Shown here: piece by piece, positions 18,349-30,211 of the stretch
Layout: each line of letters opens with the position of its first letter
Position numbering within the stretch: the first letter of the stretch is position 1
DNA from: Micromonospora pisi
Lineage (GTDB): Bacteria > Actinomycetota > Actinomycetes > Mycobacteriales > Micromonosporaceae
Reading direction: 5' to 3'
Assembly: GCF_003633685.1 (NCBI RefSeq)
Contig: NZ_RBKT01000001.1
Location: forward strand, 1,860,001-1,924,000
Length of the DNA: 64,000 nt
Notes under the pieces: generated by a model
What the model saw: the letters and a program-made list of their open reading frames with translations, nothing else
What the model was told of the DNA's origin: nothing
Database searches by the model: none
Made by a program: the position numbers and the translations under genes

Positions 18349-19120
18349 CTCGTACTTCCCGGTGAACCAGCCCAGCGGGTACGCCACGCACTCGCCGAGC
18401 GGCTCGGAGAGCACCCTGCGGATCGCCTGGATCTACCCGGACCTGCTCTCCACGTACGGCGACCGGGGCAACATGCTGATCCTGGCCCGTCGGGCCCAGC
18501 AGCGCGGCATGCCGGTGGAGACCATCGAGGTCCGCTCCGACCAGCCGCTGCCCGCCGTCGCCGACATCTACCTGCTCGGCGGCGGCGAGGACGGGCCGCA
18601 GGCGCTCGGCGCCCAGCGCCTGATCGCCGACGGCGGGCTGCACCGCGCCGTCGCCCAGGGCTCGGTGGTCTTCGCGGTCTGCGCCGGCTACCAGATGCTC
18701 GGCGGCTCGTTCTTCGCCAAGGGCGCCAAGTGCGCCGGCCTGGACCTGCTCGACCTGCACTCCGACCGGGGGCCGTCGCGGGCCGTCGGCGAGCTCGCCG
18801 GGGAGATCGACCCCCGGCTCGGGCTGCCGCCGCTGAGCGGCTTCGAGAACCACGGTGGCCGTACCCACCTCGGCCCCGGGGTCTCCCCGTTGGCCCGGCT
18901 CACCACCGGCATCGGCAACGACGGCAGCAGCGAGGGGGCCTGGCGCGGCAAGCTGCTCGGCACCTACTCGCACGGTCCGGCACTGGCCCGCAACCCGGCC
19001 CTGGCCGACCTGCTGTTGCGCTGGGCGACCGGGATGAGCAACCTGCCACCGCTGGACGACACCTGGCAGGAGCGGCTGCGCGCGGAGCGGGTGGCCGGCG
19101 TCGCCGCCGCACGGTCGTGA
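18338..19120 (+). CDS. gatD: Lipid II isoglutaminyl synthase, glutaminase subunit GatD
   Basis: GatD is a class I glutamine amidotransferase of the CobB/CobQ type that hydrolyses glutamine and channels ammonia to MurT. The nucleophile lies in FAVCAGYQMLG, the partner histidine in GTYSHGPALA, and the substrate motif YLLGGGEDG is present. The 260-residue product has about 25 extra N-terminal residues (MSTNSYFPVNQPSGYA), so a later start is possible, but the GTG within the murT 3' end gives coupling. The last base block overlaps the next gene (GTGA). Confidence 0.93.
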   Translation: MSTNSYFPVNQPSGYATHSPSGSESTLRIAWIYPDLLSTYGDRGNMLILARRAQQRGMPVETIEVRSDQPLPAVADIYLLGGGEDGPQALGAQRLIADGGLHRAVAQGSVVFAVCAGYQMLGGSFFAKGAKCAGLDLLDLHSDRGPSRAVGELAGEIDPRLGLPPLSGFENHGGRTHLGPGVSPLARLTTGIGNDGSSEGAWRGKLLGTYSHGPALARNPALADLLLRWATGMSNLPPLDDTWQERLRAERVAGVAAARS

Positions 19121-19815
19121 TCGTCCCGCACCTCCGTCGGCTGCTCCGGCAGCGGTCGGTCGTGCGGTTCGGGTCGCTCCTGCTCATCCTGGCCCTCTTC
19201 GGCCTGGCGCTGCTGGTCGTACAGCCCGACCTGGCTTCGGCGCCGCGGCTGGTCGACCGGCTCGGCCCGGCAGCGCCGGTCGCCGCGGTGCTCGTCGGCG
19301 CGCTGCTGATGGTGGCGTTGGTGCCCCGGACGCTGATCACCGTGGCCTGGGGGGCGCTCTTCGGCCCACTCGGCGGCGCCGGCTACACCCTGGCCGCCGC
19401 GCTGGTCGCGGCGGCGCTCGGGTTCACCGTCGGGCGGATGCTCGGCCGCGACTTCGTGGCCGAGCGGGTACGCGGCCGACTGGCCCGGCTCGACGGTTGG
19501 TTCAGCCGGCAGAGCGTGCTCGGGGTGATCACGGTCCGGCTACTGCCGGTCGGCGGGTTCGGGCTGGTCAGCTACGGCTACGGGACGACCGGCGCACGGG
19601 TGGTGCCGTTTCTGATCGGCAGCGTGCTGGCCTCGGTACCGTCCGCCTTCGGTTACGCCGCGATCGGCGCCGCGGTGGCGGACCCGGACGAGTTCAACTG
19701 GTTGGCGGTGGCACCGGCCAGCTTCGGGCTGGTCGCCGCCGCCGTACTGGTCGCCCGTTGGCGCCGGGCCGAACGCGCGCACCGTCGGCGCGCGGCCGAC
19801 ACCGCACCGGACTGA
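19117..19815 (+). CDS. TVP38/TMEM64 (DedA-like) membrane protein
   Basis: This 232-residue integral membrane protein has a VTT/SNARE-associated domain: a first helix (FGSLLLILALFGLALLVV), then the re-entrant core with PRTLITVAWGALFGPLGGAGYT and the loop RLLPVGGFGLVSYGYG. Members are thought to move polyprenyl phosphate or phospholipids across membranes; in this setting a link to lipid II carrier recycling is tempting but unproven. The GTG start overlaps the gatD stop, so it is the third gene of the murT operon. A palindromic terminator follows. Confidence 0.8.
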   Translation: MIVPHLRRLLRQRSVVRFGSLLLILALFGLALLVVQPDLASAPRLVDRLGPAAPVAAVLVGALLMVALVPRTLITVAWGALFGPLGGAGYTLAAALVAAALGFTVGRMLGRDFVAERVRGRLARLDGWFSRQSVLGVITVRLLPVGGFGLVSYGYGTTGARVVPFLIGSVLASVPSAFGYAAIGAAVADPDEFNWLAVAPASFGLVAAAVLVARWRRAERAHRRRAADTAPD

Positions 19816-19829
19816 ACGCGCCGAACGGA

Positions 19830-19859
19830 AAGTGGCCGCCCCGATCGGGACGGCCACTT
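19830..19859. terminator. Bidirectional hairpin between convergent operons
   Basis: AAGTGGCCG (19830-19838) pairs with CGGCCACTT (19851-19859) around an inner palindrome CCCGATCGGG, giving an almost continuous 30-base inverted repeat with one mismatch. It lies in the 57-base gap between the murT operon and leuS. There is no long T run, so it is best read as a bidirectional hairpin terminator. Confidence 0.7.
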
Positions 19860-19872
19860 CTCCACTCGGCGA

Positions 19873-22737
<2,865 letters not shown>

Positions 22738-22837
22738 GTCGTCTCCTCGCCGCGCTCACCGTCGTGCGTCTCAAGGCCCGTTCCGCGCATCTCCGCGGGG
22801 GCGTTTCGTACTCCAGGGACATGCTTTTTTCGGGCAC

Positions 22838-22863
22838 AAAAAAGCCCCTCGCGCAGGAGGGGC
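22838..22863 (-). terminator. Attenuator terminator before leuS
   Basis: On the minus strand GCCCCTC (22863-22857), a 6-base loop and GAGGGGC (22850-22844) are followed directly by six T (22843-22838). It sits inside the leuS leader, about 100 bases before the start codon, and so can only act as a premature terminator of leuS transcription. The T run can alternatively pair with AAAAAAGC just downstream, forming an 8-base stem. Confidence 0.85.
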
Positions 22864-22899
22864 AGCCGTGCCGTCACGCTTGTCAGCGTCAGCACGGCT
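22864..22899 (-). promoter_or_regulatory. Leader stem-loop overlapping the leader-peptide stop
   Basis: AGCCGTGC (22899-22892) pairs perfectly with GCACGGCT (22871-22864), with an inner ACGCT / AGCGT stem. The upstream arm lies within the last codons of the leader peptide, and the hairpin abuts the terminator. A ribosome held at the Leu codons would cover that arm. This is the layout of the pause or 1:2 hairpin in classical attenuators. I could not find a convincing antiterminator pairing. Confidence 0.65.
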
Positions 22900-22927
22900 C
22901 GCTAAGGAGCAGGTAGGCCCGGGCCAT
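22889..22927 (-). CDS. leuS leader peptide (MARAYLLLSEPC)
   Basis: This twelve-codon reading frame upstream of leuS encodes MARAYLLLSEPC. Three consecutive leucine codons (CTG CTC CTT), the last one rare in such GC-rich genomes, are placed one codon-run before a stem-loop and intrinsic terminator. TAGACT ends seven bases before the ATG, so the leader mRNA is probably leaderless and translated at once. The expected mechanism is ribosome-mediated attenuation: scarce leucyl-tRNA stalls the ribosome and lets transcription enter leuS. The peptide itself has no other recognisable function. Too short for standard gene callers. Confidence 0.75.
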   Translation of the reverse strand: MARAYLLLSEPC

Positions 22928-22934
22928 ACCCGGC

Positions 22935-22964
22935 AGTCTACGCCTTCGCCAGATGGCCTGTCGC
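22935..22964 (-). promoter_or_regulatory. Leaderless promoter of the leuS leader
   Basis: Minus strand GCGACA (22964-22959), 18 bases, TAGACT (22940-22935), then seven bases to the leader ATG. The -10 matches TANNNT and the -35 keeps the GACA core. The transcription start is predicted at the first base of the leader peptide. Confidence 0.6.
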
Positions 22965-23042
22965 GCCGGTTCGACCGTCGGCACGGTGGCGCCGAGCGGT
23001 CAGCAGGACCGACGTGTGGTCGGCGTGAGCGCGAGTTACGGC

Positions 23043-23048
23043 TAGCCT
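23043..23048 (+). promoter_or_regulatory. Candidate -10 of the moxR operon
   Basis: TAGCCT fits the actinobacterial -10 consensus and lies in a locally AT-richer stretch about 110 bases before the moxR start. No clear -35 was found. The 422-base gap between leuS and moxR otherwise holds only the leuS leader elements on the opposite strand. Confidence 0.35.
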
Positions 23049-23159
23049 GATTCCAAGCGGGTGATCCGAGCGAGCCCGGCGGACGTATTTTCCCGTGAAC
23101 CTTACGGCCGGCCCAGCAGGTCTGGACAGAGAAGCCGTGCAGCGACGAGGAGGAGGCCC

Positions 23160-24224
<1,065 letters not shown>

Positions 24225-24226
24225 CC

Positions 24227-25525
24227 GTGCGCGAGGCACTACGCGGCCTCACCACCCGTGGCCGGTCCTTCCTCGCCGCGGCGGTGGCGGCGGCGATCTC
24301 CGCCGCCATCCTGGGCGAACGGGACCTGCTCCGGGTGGCGGTACTGCTCGCGGTCCTGCCGCTGCTGGCGGCGGCGTACGTCGGGCGCAGCCGTTACAAG
24401 CTGGCCTGCAGCCGGTCGCTGGAGCCGCAGCGGGTGCCGATCGGTGCCAGCTCCCGCGTCGTGCTGCGGTTGCAGAACATGTCCCGGCTGCCGACCGGGA
24501 CCCTGCTGCTGGAGGACCGGCTGCCGTACGCGCTGGGCAGCCGGCCCCGGGTGGTGCTGGAGCGCCTCGGCGCACACCAGGCCAGCTCGGTGGCGTACAC
24601 GGTTCGCGCCGACGTCCGCGGCCGGTACGAGGTCGGGCCGCTGGTGGTCCGGCTGACCGACCCGTTCGGGCTCTGCGAGCTGACCCGGGCCTTCCCCAGC
24701 GTCGACCGGCTGACCGTCATCCCCCAGGTCACCGCCCTGCCCACGGTCCGACTCGCCGGCGAGTACGCCGGCAGTGGCGACAGCCGGGCCCGGTCGGTGG
24801 CGGTGCACGGCGAGGACGACGCGGCGACCCGGGAGTACCGGCGTGGCGACGACCTGCGCCGGGTGCACTGGAAGTCGACCGCCCGCACCGGTGAGCTGAT
24901 GGTGCGGCGGGAGGAGCAGCCGTGGGAGAGCCGGGCGACGGTGGTGCTGGACACCCGCGCGGTGGCACACCGGGGTGAGGGGCCGACGGCCAGCTTCGAG
25001 TGGGCCGTCTCGGCCGTCGCCAGCGTCGCCGTGCACCTGCGCCAGTCCGGCTACAAACTGCGCCTGGTCAGCGGTTCGGGGATGGACGCGGACGCGACGG
25101 AGGGCGGCGGCGAGGGTCTGCTGCTGGACCACCTCGCCGACGTCCGACTCAGCCAGCGGGGCGATGTCGCCACCCTGGTCGAGCAGGTCCGGCAACGCTC
25201 CGACGGCGGTCTGGTCATCGCTGTCCTCGGCACCCTGAGCACCGCCGAGGCCGAGGTCCTGGCCGGGTTGCGGGGCAACGGCGCGACCTGTCTGGCCTTC
25301 CTGGTCGACAGCACGACCTGGCTCACCCTGCCGGCACCGGCCAGGGCCGAGGCCGACCACGCCCACGGCGCCGCCGTGCTGGCGCTGATGCAGAGCGGCT
25401 GGCGGGTGATCGGGGTCGAACACGGCAGCCGGTTGCCGGCGTTGTGGCCGCAGGCCGCCCGCGGCTCGCAGGGCTTCGCCTGGCGGGCCGCGATGGCCGA
25501 GACCGTGGCCGGAGGGATGCGATGA
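24227..25525 (+). CDS. DUF58 domain membrane protein
   Basis: This 432-residue protein has two N-terminal hydrophobic segments (SFLAAAVAAAISAAIL and LLRVAVLLAVLPLLAAAY), then a soluble region with the DUF58 signature REYRRGDDLRRVHWKSTARTGELMVR and a von Willebrand-like fold (TVVLDTRAV). DUF58 proteins accompany MoxR ATPases and transglutaminase-like proteins; their precise role is unknown. The second of two nearby GTG codons is chosen because GGAGG lies eight bases before it; the first would overlap the moxR stop. It overlaps the next gene as ATGA. Confidence 0.85.
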   Translation: MREALRGLTTRGRSFLAAAVAAAISAAILGERDLLRVAVLLAVLPLLAAAYVGRSRYKLACSRSLEPQRVPIGASSRVVLRLQNMSRLPTGTLLLEDRLPYALGSRPRVVLERLGAHQASSVAYTVRADVRGRYEVGPLVVRLTDPFGLCELTRAFPSVDRLTVIPQVTALPTVRLAGEYAGSGDSRARSVAVHGEDDAATREYRRGDDLRRVHWKSTARTGELMVRREEQPWESRATVVLDTRAVAHRGEGPTASFEWAVSAVASVAVHLRQSGYKLRLVSGSGMDADATEGGGEGLLLDHLADVRLSQRGDVATLVEQVRQRSDGGLVIAVLGTLSTAEAEVLAGLRGNGATCLAFLVDSTTWLTLPAPARAEADHAHGAAVLALMQSGWRVIGVEHGSRLPALWPQAARGSQGFAWRAAMAETVAGGMR

Positions 25526-27981
25526 GAGGACGCCGTCACCTGGGGTTCGTCGCCGCGGCGGCGACCCTGCTCGCCGCCGCGCCGATGTCGGCGATCTTCG
25601 AACGGTGGACCTGGCTGCTCGACTCGGCGATCGCGGTCGCCCTGATCGCCGGGGTGGCCACGCTGACCCGGTCGCTGCGGGCACCGGTCTGGGCGCAGGT
25701 GCTGAGCATGCTCGGCGCACTGCTGCTCGGGCTGACCTGGATCTTCCCCGGCGGCGGCGAACTGCTGGGCGTGGTCCCGACCCCCGACACGATCGCCCAC
25801 TTCGGCGCGCTGCTGAACGGCTCGGCGACGGACATGCGGACGTACGGGGTGAAGGTGCCCGACACCGATCCGCTGCTCTTCGTGGTGGTGCTCGGGGTCG
25901 GCGCGGTCGCGATCGTGGTGGACCTGCTCACCGTCGGGCTGCGCCGGCCGGCGCTGGCCGGGCTGCCGATGCTCGCCATCTACTCGGTACCGGTCGCGGT
26001 CTATGTGGACAACGTGCCGGCGATGCCGTTCGTTGTCGGCGCGATCGGCTTCCTCTGGCTGCTGGCGGCCGACAACGTCAACCGGGTACGGCACTTCGGC
26101 CGCCGGTTCACCGGCGACGGCCGAGACGTCGACATCTGGGAGCCGTCACCGCTGGCGGCGGCGGGTCGTCGGCTCGCGGTGGTCGGGGTGGTGATCGCGG
26201 TGCTGCTGCCGCTGGCCGCACCGCAGATGACCGACGGGCTGCTCAACCGGTTCAACAACTCCGGCACCGGCATCGGCGAGGGCAACGGCCGGGGTGGCCC
26301 CGGTGGCGGGGTCCAGCTCTTCTCGGCGCTGCGCGGTCAGCTCAACCAGACCGCGGTGACCGACTACGTGAAGGTCACGACGAATGAACCGGAGCCGTTC
26401 TACCTGCGGTTCGCCACCGCCGACCGGGTGCGTTCGGCCGGGTTCGACCCCCGTCCGTCGACCGGCTCGCCGCTGAACCAGTTGCCCGACCCCAGGGTCG
26501 GGGCGGCGCCCGGGATCTCGTTCAACACCTACCGGGCGCAGGTCGAGGTGACGAACTTCAACATGCAGATGTTGCCGATCTACGCCAACCCGGTGGGCTT
26601 CTCCAACCTCGACGGCAACTGGCTCTACGACAAGAGCGCGCAGGTGGTCTTCTCCAACCGGCGGCTCTCGAAGGGCAAGAAGTACTCGTTCGACTACGTC
26701 CGGGCGACGTACACGCAGAAGGTGCTGGAGGGGATCAAGCCGCTCGCCGGGAACGACCCGATCCGCGCGAACTTCACCGAGGTGCCGCAGGTGCCGGAGG
26801 TCGAGCAACTGGTCGGCGAGCTGACCCGGGGCAAGACCACGCAGTACGCGAAGGTCCGGGCGATCTACGACTACTTCTCCCGGGACAACGGTTTCACGTA
26901 CAGCCTCAGCACCGAGGGCGGGACCAGCGGCGAGGACATCGTCAACTTCCTCGACAACAAGGTCGGCTTCTGCCAGCAGTACGCGAGCGCGATGGCGTGG
27001 CTGGTCCGGGCGGCCGGCATCCCGAGCCGGGTGGCGTTCGGTTTCACCGTCGGCGGAAGCGAGCGGGAGAACTCGTACACGCTGACCAACCTGAACATGC
27101 ACGCCTGGACCGAGATCTACTTCGCCGGGGCGGGCTGGGTGCCGTTCGACGCGACCCCGGCGGCGAACGTGACCGGCTCGACCCGTACCGACTGGGCGCC
27201 GGACACCGACGCCCCGGACCCGGTCGCACCGGCTGCGGCGCCGTCGGCGGCCCCGGGGGCGAACGCCACCGCCGGACCGGACGCGGCGGACCGGCCCGAG
27301 CGGGGCTTCGACGACCCGAACCTGGCCGGCGGCGGCACGCTCAGCACCGACACGACCACCTGGCCCTGGTGGACCGCGAGTGGGGTGCTGGCGCTGCTGC
27401 TGCTGCTCGCCGGACCGGCGATGCGCCGCTCGGCGCTGCGCCGCCGGCGACAGCTGCGTACGGAGGCGGCGACCAACGCGGTGGCCGCCGAGGGTGATCC
27501 ACCGCCGGGCGTGGTCCGGGTGGTGGTGACCGGTGGCGAGGCTGATCGGGCCCGGGCCGACGCGCACGCCGCCTGGGACGAGTTGCTCGACACGATGGTC
27601 GACTTCCGGGTCCAGGTGGACCGGACCGAGACGCCCCGGGCGACCGCCGAACGGTTGATCACCCAGGATCTCGGCGAGACCGGGTCGGAGGCCGCTCGAC
27701 TGCTGGGCCGGGCCGAGGAGCGGGCCCGCTATGCCCGTACCCCGCTCGCGGGTGGGGAGTTGAACCCGGCCCTGCGGACCGTACGTCAGTCGCTCGCGGC
27801 GCGGGCCGACCGGCGTACCCGCCTGATGGCGACCGTGTTGCCGCCGTCGGTGTTGCTGCAGTGGCGCCTGGCGGTCATGGATGGTTCGGAGCGGTTCGTC
27901 GCGGCTACCGGGCGGTTCCGTGACGGGCTGCTGCGGTGGAGCCCGCGGCGGCTGCTCGCCAACCGGACGGCGGCCCGGTGA
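25522..27981 (+). CDS. Transglutaminase-domain membrane protein (TgpA type)
   Basis: This large membrane protein (819 residues) has a block of N-terminal helices (about residues 1-215, DUF3488), an extracytoplasmic region, a transglutaminase-like core with the catalytic triad seen as GFCQQYASAM (Cys about 485), NMHAWTEIYF (His about 526) and PFDATPA (Asp about 541), a linker rich in Ala, Pro and Asp, one more helix (about 613-633), and a cytoplasmic DUF4129-like tail. The triad is intact, so it may be an active peptidase or cross-linking enzyme at the cell surface. It is the last gene of the operon; a strong hairpin terminator follows. Confidence 0.88.
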   Translation: MRGRRHLGFVAAAATLLAAAPMSAIFERWTWLLDSAIAVALIAGVATLTRSLRAPVWAQVLSMLGALLLGLTWIFPGGGELLGVVPTPDTIAHFGALLNGSATDMRTYGVKVPDTDPLLFVVVLGVGAVAIVVDLLTVGLRRPALAGLPMLAIYSVPVAVYVDNVPAMPFVVGAIGFLWLLAADNVNRVRHFGRRFTGDGRDVDIWEPSPLAAAGRRLAVVGVVIAVLLPLAAPQMTDGLLNRFNNSGTGIGEGNGRGGPGGGVQLFSALRGQLNQTAVTDYVKVTTNEPEPFYLRFATADRVRSAGFDPRPSTGSPLNQLPDPRVGAAPGISFNTYRAQVEVTNFNMQMLPIYANPVGFSNLDGNWLYDKSAQVVFSNRRLSKGKKYSFDYVRATYTQKVLEGIKPLAGNDPIRANFTEVPQVPEVEQLVGELTRGKTTQYAKVRAIYDYFSRDNGFTYSLSTEGGTSGEDIVNFLDNKVGFCQQYASAMAWLVRAAGIPSRVAFGFTVGGSERENSYTLTNLNMHAWTEIYFAGAGWVPFDATPAANVTGSTRTDWAPDTDAPDPVAPAAAPSAAPGANATAGPDAADRPERGFDDPNLAGGGTLSTDTTTWPWWTASGVLALLLLLAGPAMRRSALRRRRQLRTEAATNAVAAEGDPPPGVVRVVVTGGEADRARADAHAAWDELLDTMVDFRVQVDRTETPRATAERLITQDLGETGSEAARLLGRAEERARYARTPLAGGELNPALRTVRQSLAARADRRTRLMATVLPPSVLLQWRLAVMDGSERFVAATGRFRDGLLRWSPRRLLANRTAAR

Positions 27982-28003
27982 CGGGGGCGCGCTGACAGAA
28001 TCG

Positions 28004-28051
28004 AAACCCGTGGTGTCCCGGTACTGGTCGGGGCACCACGGGTTTTCGTTT
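28004..28051 (+). terminator. Intrinsic terminator of the moxR operon
   Basis: AAACCCGTGGTG (28004-28015) pairs perfectly with CACCACGGGTTT (28034-28045), a 12-base stem, and is followed by TTCGTTT. It lies 22 bases after the transglutaminase gene. Confidence 0.85.
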
Positions 28052-28103
28052 GGGACGAATCACGTTTGGGACGAAACAGCACGAAAAGGAACTAAGTCGG
28101 CAG

Positions 28104-28144
28104 AAAAAACCCGCCGACCACCGCCGGAGGGACGTTCCGGCGGG
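28104..28144 (-). terminator. Intrinsic terminator of the dinB / DUF3040 unit
   Basis: On the minus strand CCCGCCG (28144-28138) pairs with CGGCGGG (28116-28110), with a smaller hairpin inside, then six T (28109-28104). It lies about 40 bases past the DUF3040 stop. A second hairpin (CGTCATCGCGGG-like arms) precedes it. Confidence 0.75.
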
Positions 28145-28185
28145 CCGTCACGCGGGCGAACCCGCGATGACGGAAACACCTGCGG

Positions 28186-28569
28186 TCAGCGGTGACCCTC
28201 CGGCCGTTGCCGCCACCGGTCCTCGAGACGATCGATCAGCGACATCCGCCGACCCCGCGTACGACGGCTGGTCGAACCGCCGACCACGCGCAGATCGGGC
28301 GTCTGCGCCTTGCGATGCGACTGCATCGCAAATGCCGCCGCGCCGAGCATGACCACGAAGCCGGCCACTCCGAGAAGTGAGGTCTTGCTCACCGTGCCGT
28401 AAACGACCAGTGCAAGGCCAGCGATGATCACGCCAGCGGCGACGAGCAGGCGACGTCGCGCATGGAAACGCGGGTCGCTGGCACGCACAGCCGAGGCGAA
28501 TTTGGGGTCCTCGGCAAGCGACTGTTCGATCTGCTCGAACAGTCGCTGCTCGTGCTCCGAGAGCGGCAC
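28186..28569 (-). CDS. DUF3040 small membrane protein
   Basis: This 127-residue protein starts MPLSEHEQRLFEQIEQSL, the DUF3040 signature, followed by two closely spaced membrane helices (LLVAAGVIIAGLALVVYG and LLGVAGFVVMLGAAAFAM) and a basic cytoplasmic tail. The family is restricted to actinobacteria and has no known function; in several genomes it lies near dinB or the dcw cluster. GTG start with GGAGGAG upstream. It follows dinB by 115 bases on the same strand and is closed by a terminator. Confidence 0.85.
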   Translation of the reverse strand: MPLSEHEQRLFEQIEQSLAEDPKFASAVRASDPRFHARRRLLVAAGVIIAGLALVVYGTVSKTSLLGVAGFVVMLGAAAFAMQSHRKAQTPDLRVVGGSTSRRTRGRRMSLIDRLEDRWRQRPEGHR

Positions 28570-28684
28570 GGCACTCCTCCCCGGTCACGTTGAGTCGGTC
28601 CGGTCGGACCGACAGACCGTGGCAGCCAACCGGCTGCTTGACGCAAGTCTACGAGGGGGCTCGCGGCTCGGAAAGCGGGACGAC

Positions 28685-29971
28685 CTACGGTCGCGCCTGA
28701 TTTTCCGTCCGCCGCAGGTCATCACGTCCCAACAGACTCGCTGGACGCACCACCGGACGACCAAAACGAGCCGCCGCGGCGTCCGCGGCGGCCTCGGCCT
28801 CCCGCCAACCACGCTCCGGCTCGTCCAGGGTGAGCTGTCTTGGCGTCTCCCGGGCGTCGGTCAGCCCCTCCATCCGGACCCCCACGAGCCGAATCCGGTC
28901 AGTCGATTTGAGCGCGACGAACAGTGCCCAGGAGACCTCGAACAACTCATGGGCGACATCGGTGGCACCCGCCAGGGTCCGGGAACGGTTGACCGTACGG
29001 AAATCCGCCGTCCGGACCTTGATCGAGACCGTCCGCCCCACCTGCCCCGCCCGCCGCATCCGTACGCCCACCTTCTCGGCCAGGGCGAGCAGTGCCCTCC
29101 GAATCGCCTCCGGGTCACTGATGTCGGTGTCGAAGGTGACCTCCGCGCCGATCGACTTCTCCACCTGCTCCGGGCTGACCGTCCGGGGATCACGCCCCCA
29201 GGCCAGCTCGTGCAGGTGCTGGGCCGCCGCCTCACCGACCGCGCCGCGCAGCATCTCGATCCGCGCCTGGGCCAGGTCGGCGACGGTGTGCAGCCCGAAC
29301 CGGCGCAGCGTCTCGGCCGACCGCTCCCCCACCCCCCAGAGCGCCTCGACCGGCAGCGGATGCAGGAACTCGAGCACCCGCCCCGCCGGCACCACCAGCA
29401 GCCCGTCCGGCTTGGCCCGGGTGGAGCCGAGCTTGGCGACGAACTTGGTCGGCGCCACCCCGACCGAACAGGTGATCCGCTCCTGCTCGCGCACCCTGGC
29501 CCGGATCAGCCGGGCGATCTCGACCGGGCGCCCCAACAGCCGTCGCGCACCCGCCACGTCAAGAAAGGCCTCGTCCAGCGAGAGCGGCTCGACCAGCGGG
29601 GTGACCTCGCGGAAGATCTCCATCACCGCCCGCGAGGCGGCCGAATATTCGGCGAAGTCCGGCGGTAGGAACACCGCCCCGGGGCAGAGCGCCCGTGCCC
29701 GCATCGTCGGCATCGCGCTGTGCACCCCGAACCGCCGGGCCTCGTAGCTGGCCGAGCTGACCACGCCACGCGGACCGATCCCGCCGACCACCACCGGCCG
29801 CCCCCGCAGCTCCGGCCGCTTGCGCACCTCGACCGCGGCGAAGAACGCGTCCATGTCGACGTGCAGGATCGGGCAACCCTCGTCGTCCCCGTCCGGACCG
29901 AAGCGCGCCTGGTCACCGCTCGACCCGGAGCCGCCGGCCGAACGGGGTGGCACCGCCTGGCTCCGACCCAT
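28685..29971 (-). CDS. dinB: DNA polymerase IV (Y family)
   Basis: This translesion polymerase has 428 residues. Catalytic carboxylates appear in HVDMDAFFAAVE (near residue 38) and SLDEAFLD, both intact, so it should be active, unlike ImuB in this window. The helix-hairpin-helix and little-finger regions follow (GVGERSAETLRRFGL; IRLVGVRMEGL). The C-terminal region extends past the usual end and shows no obvious beta-clamp motif. No LexA box was found before it; instead TAGCCT lies six bases before the ATG, so transcription looks leaderless and constitutive. Confidence 0.93.
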   Translation of the reverse strand: MGRSQAVPPRSAGGSGSSGDQARFGPDGDDEGCPILHVDMDAFFAAVEVRKRPELRGRPVVVGGIGPRGVVSSASYEARRFGVHSAMPTMRARALCPGAVFLPPDFAEYSAASRAVMEIFREVTPLVEPLSLDEAFLDVAGARRLLGRPVEIARLIRARVREQERITCSVGVAPTKFVAKLGSTRAKPDGLLVVPAGRVLEFLHPLPVEALWGVGERSAETLRRFGLHTVADLAQARIEMLRGAVGEAAAQHLHELAWGRDPRTVSPEQVEKSIGAEVTFDTDISDPEAIRRALLALAEKVGVRMRRAGQVGRTVSIKVRTADFRTVNRSRTLAGATDVAHELFEVSWALFVALKSTDRIRLVGVRMEGLTDARETPRQLTLDEPERGWREAEAAADAAAARFGRPVVRPASLLGRDDLRRTENQARP

Positions 29972-29977
29972 GTCCGC

Positions 29978-29983
29978 AGGCTA
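29978..29983 (-). promoter_or_regulatory. Leaderless promoter of dinB
   Basis: TAGCCT on the minus strand ends six bases before the dinB ATG, matching TANNNT-N6-start. No ribosome binding site is visible. The -35 is not clear. Confidence 0.5.
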
Positions 29984-30211
29984 GACCCCGGGTACGACAG
30001 CACCTCACCTGCCGCCGTGTGCCGGGCCGGGTCGGGACGGCGGCCGGCGGACCCGTGCCGCCCAGCCGGGACGTCGAGGCGTTCCGGCGGGTACTCCTCG
30101 TCACCTCGACGACCTCTCGCCGCACCGGTGTGACAGACGACGGGCACGATGTGCCCGAACCGTGCCTCCATGCCGTCGTGGGGTGTCGGTCCCGTTGCCG
30201 GTCGGCGACGC

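Noticed and set aside
23061-23159. N-terminal extension of the MoxR protein from a GTG at 23061
   Set aside because: No ribosome binding site there and an Arg/Ser-rich non-conserved extension; the GTG at 23160 has AGGAGG.
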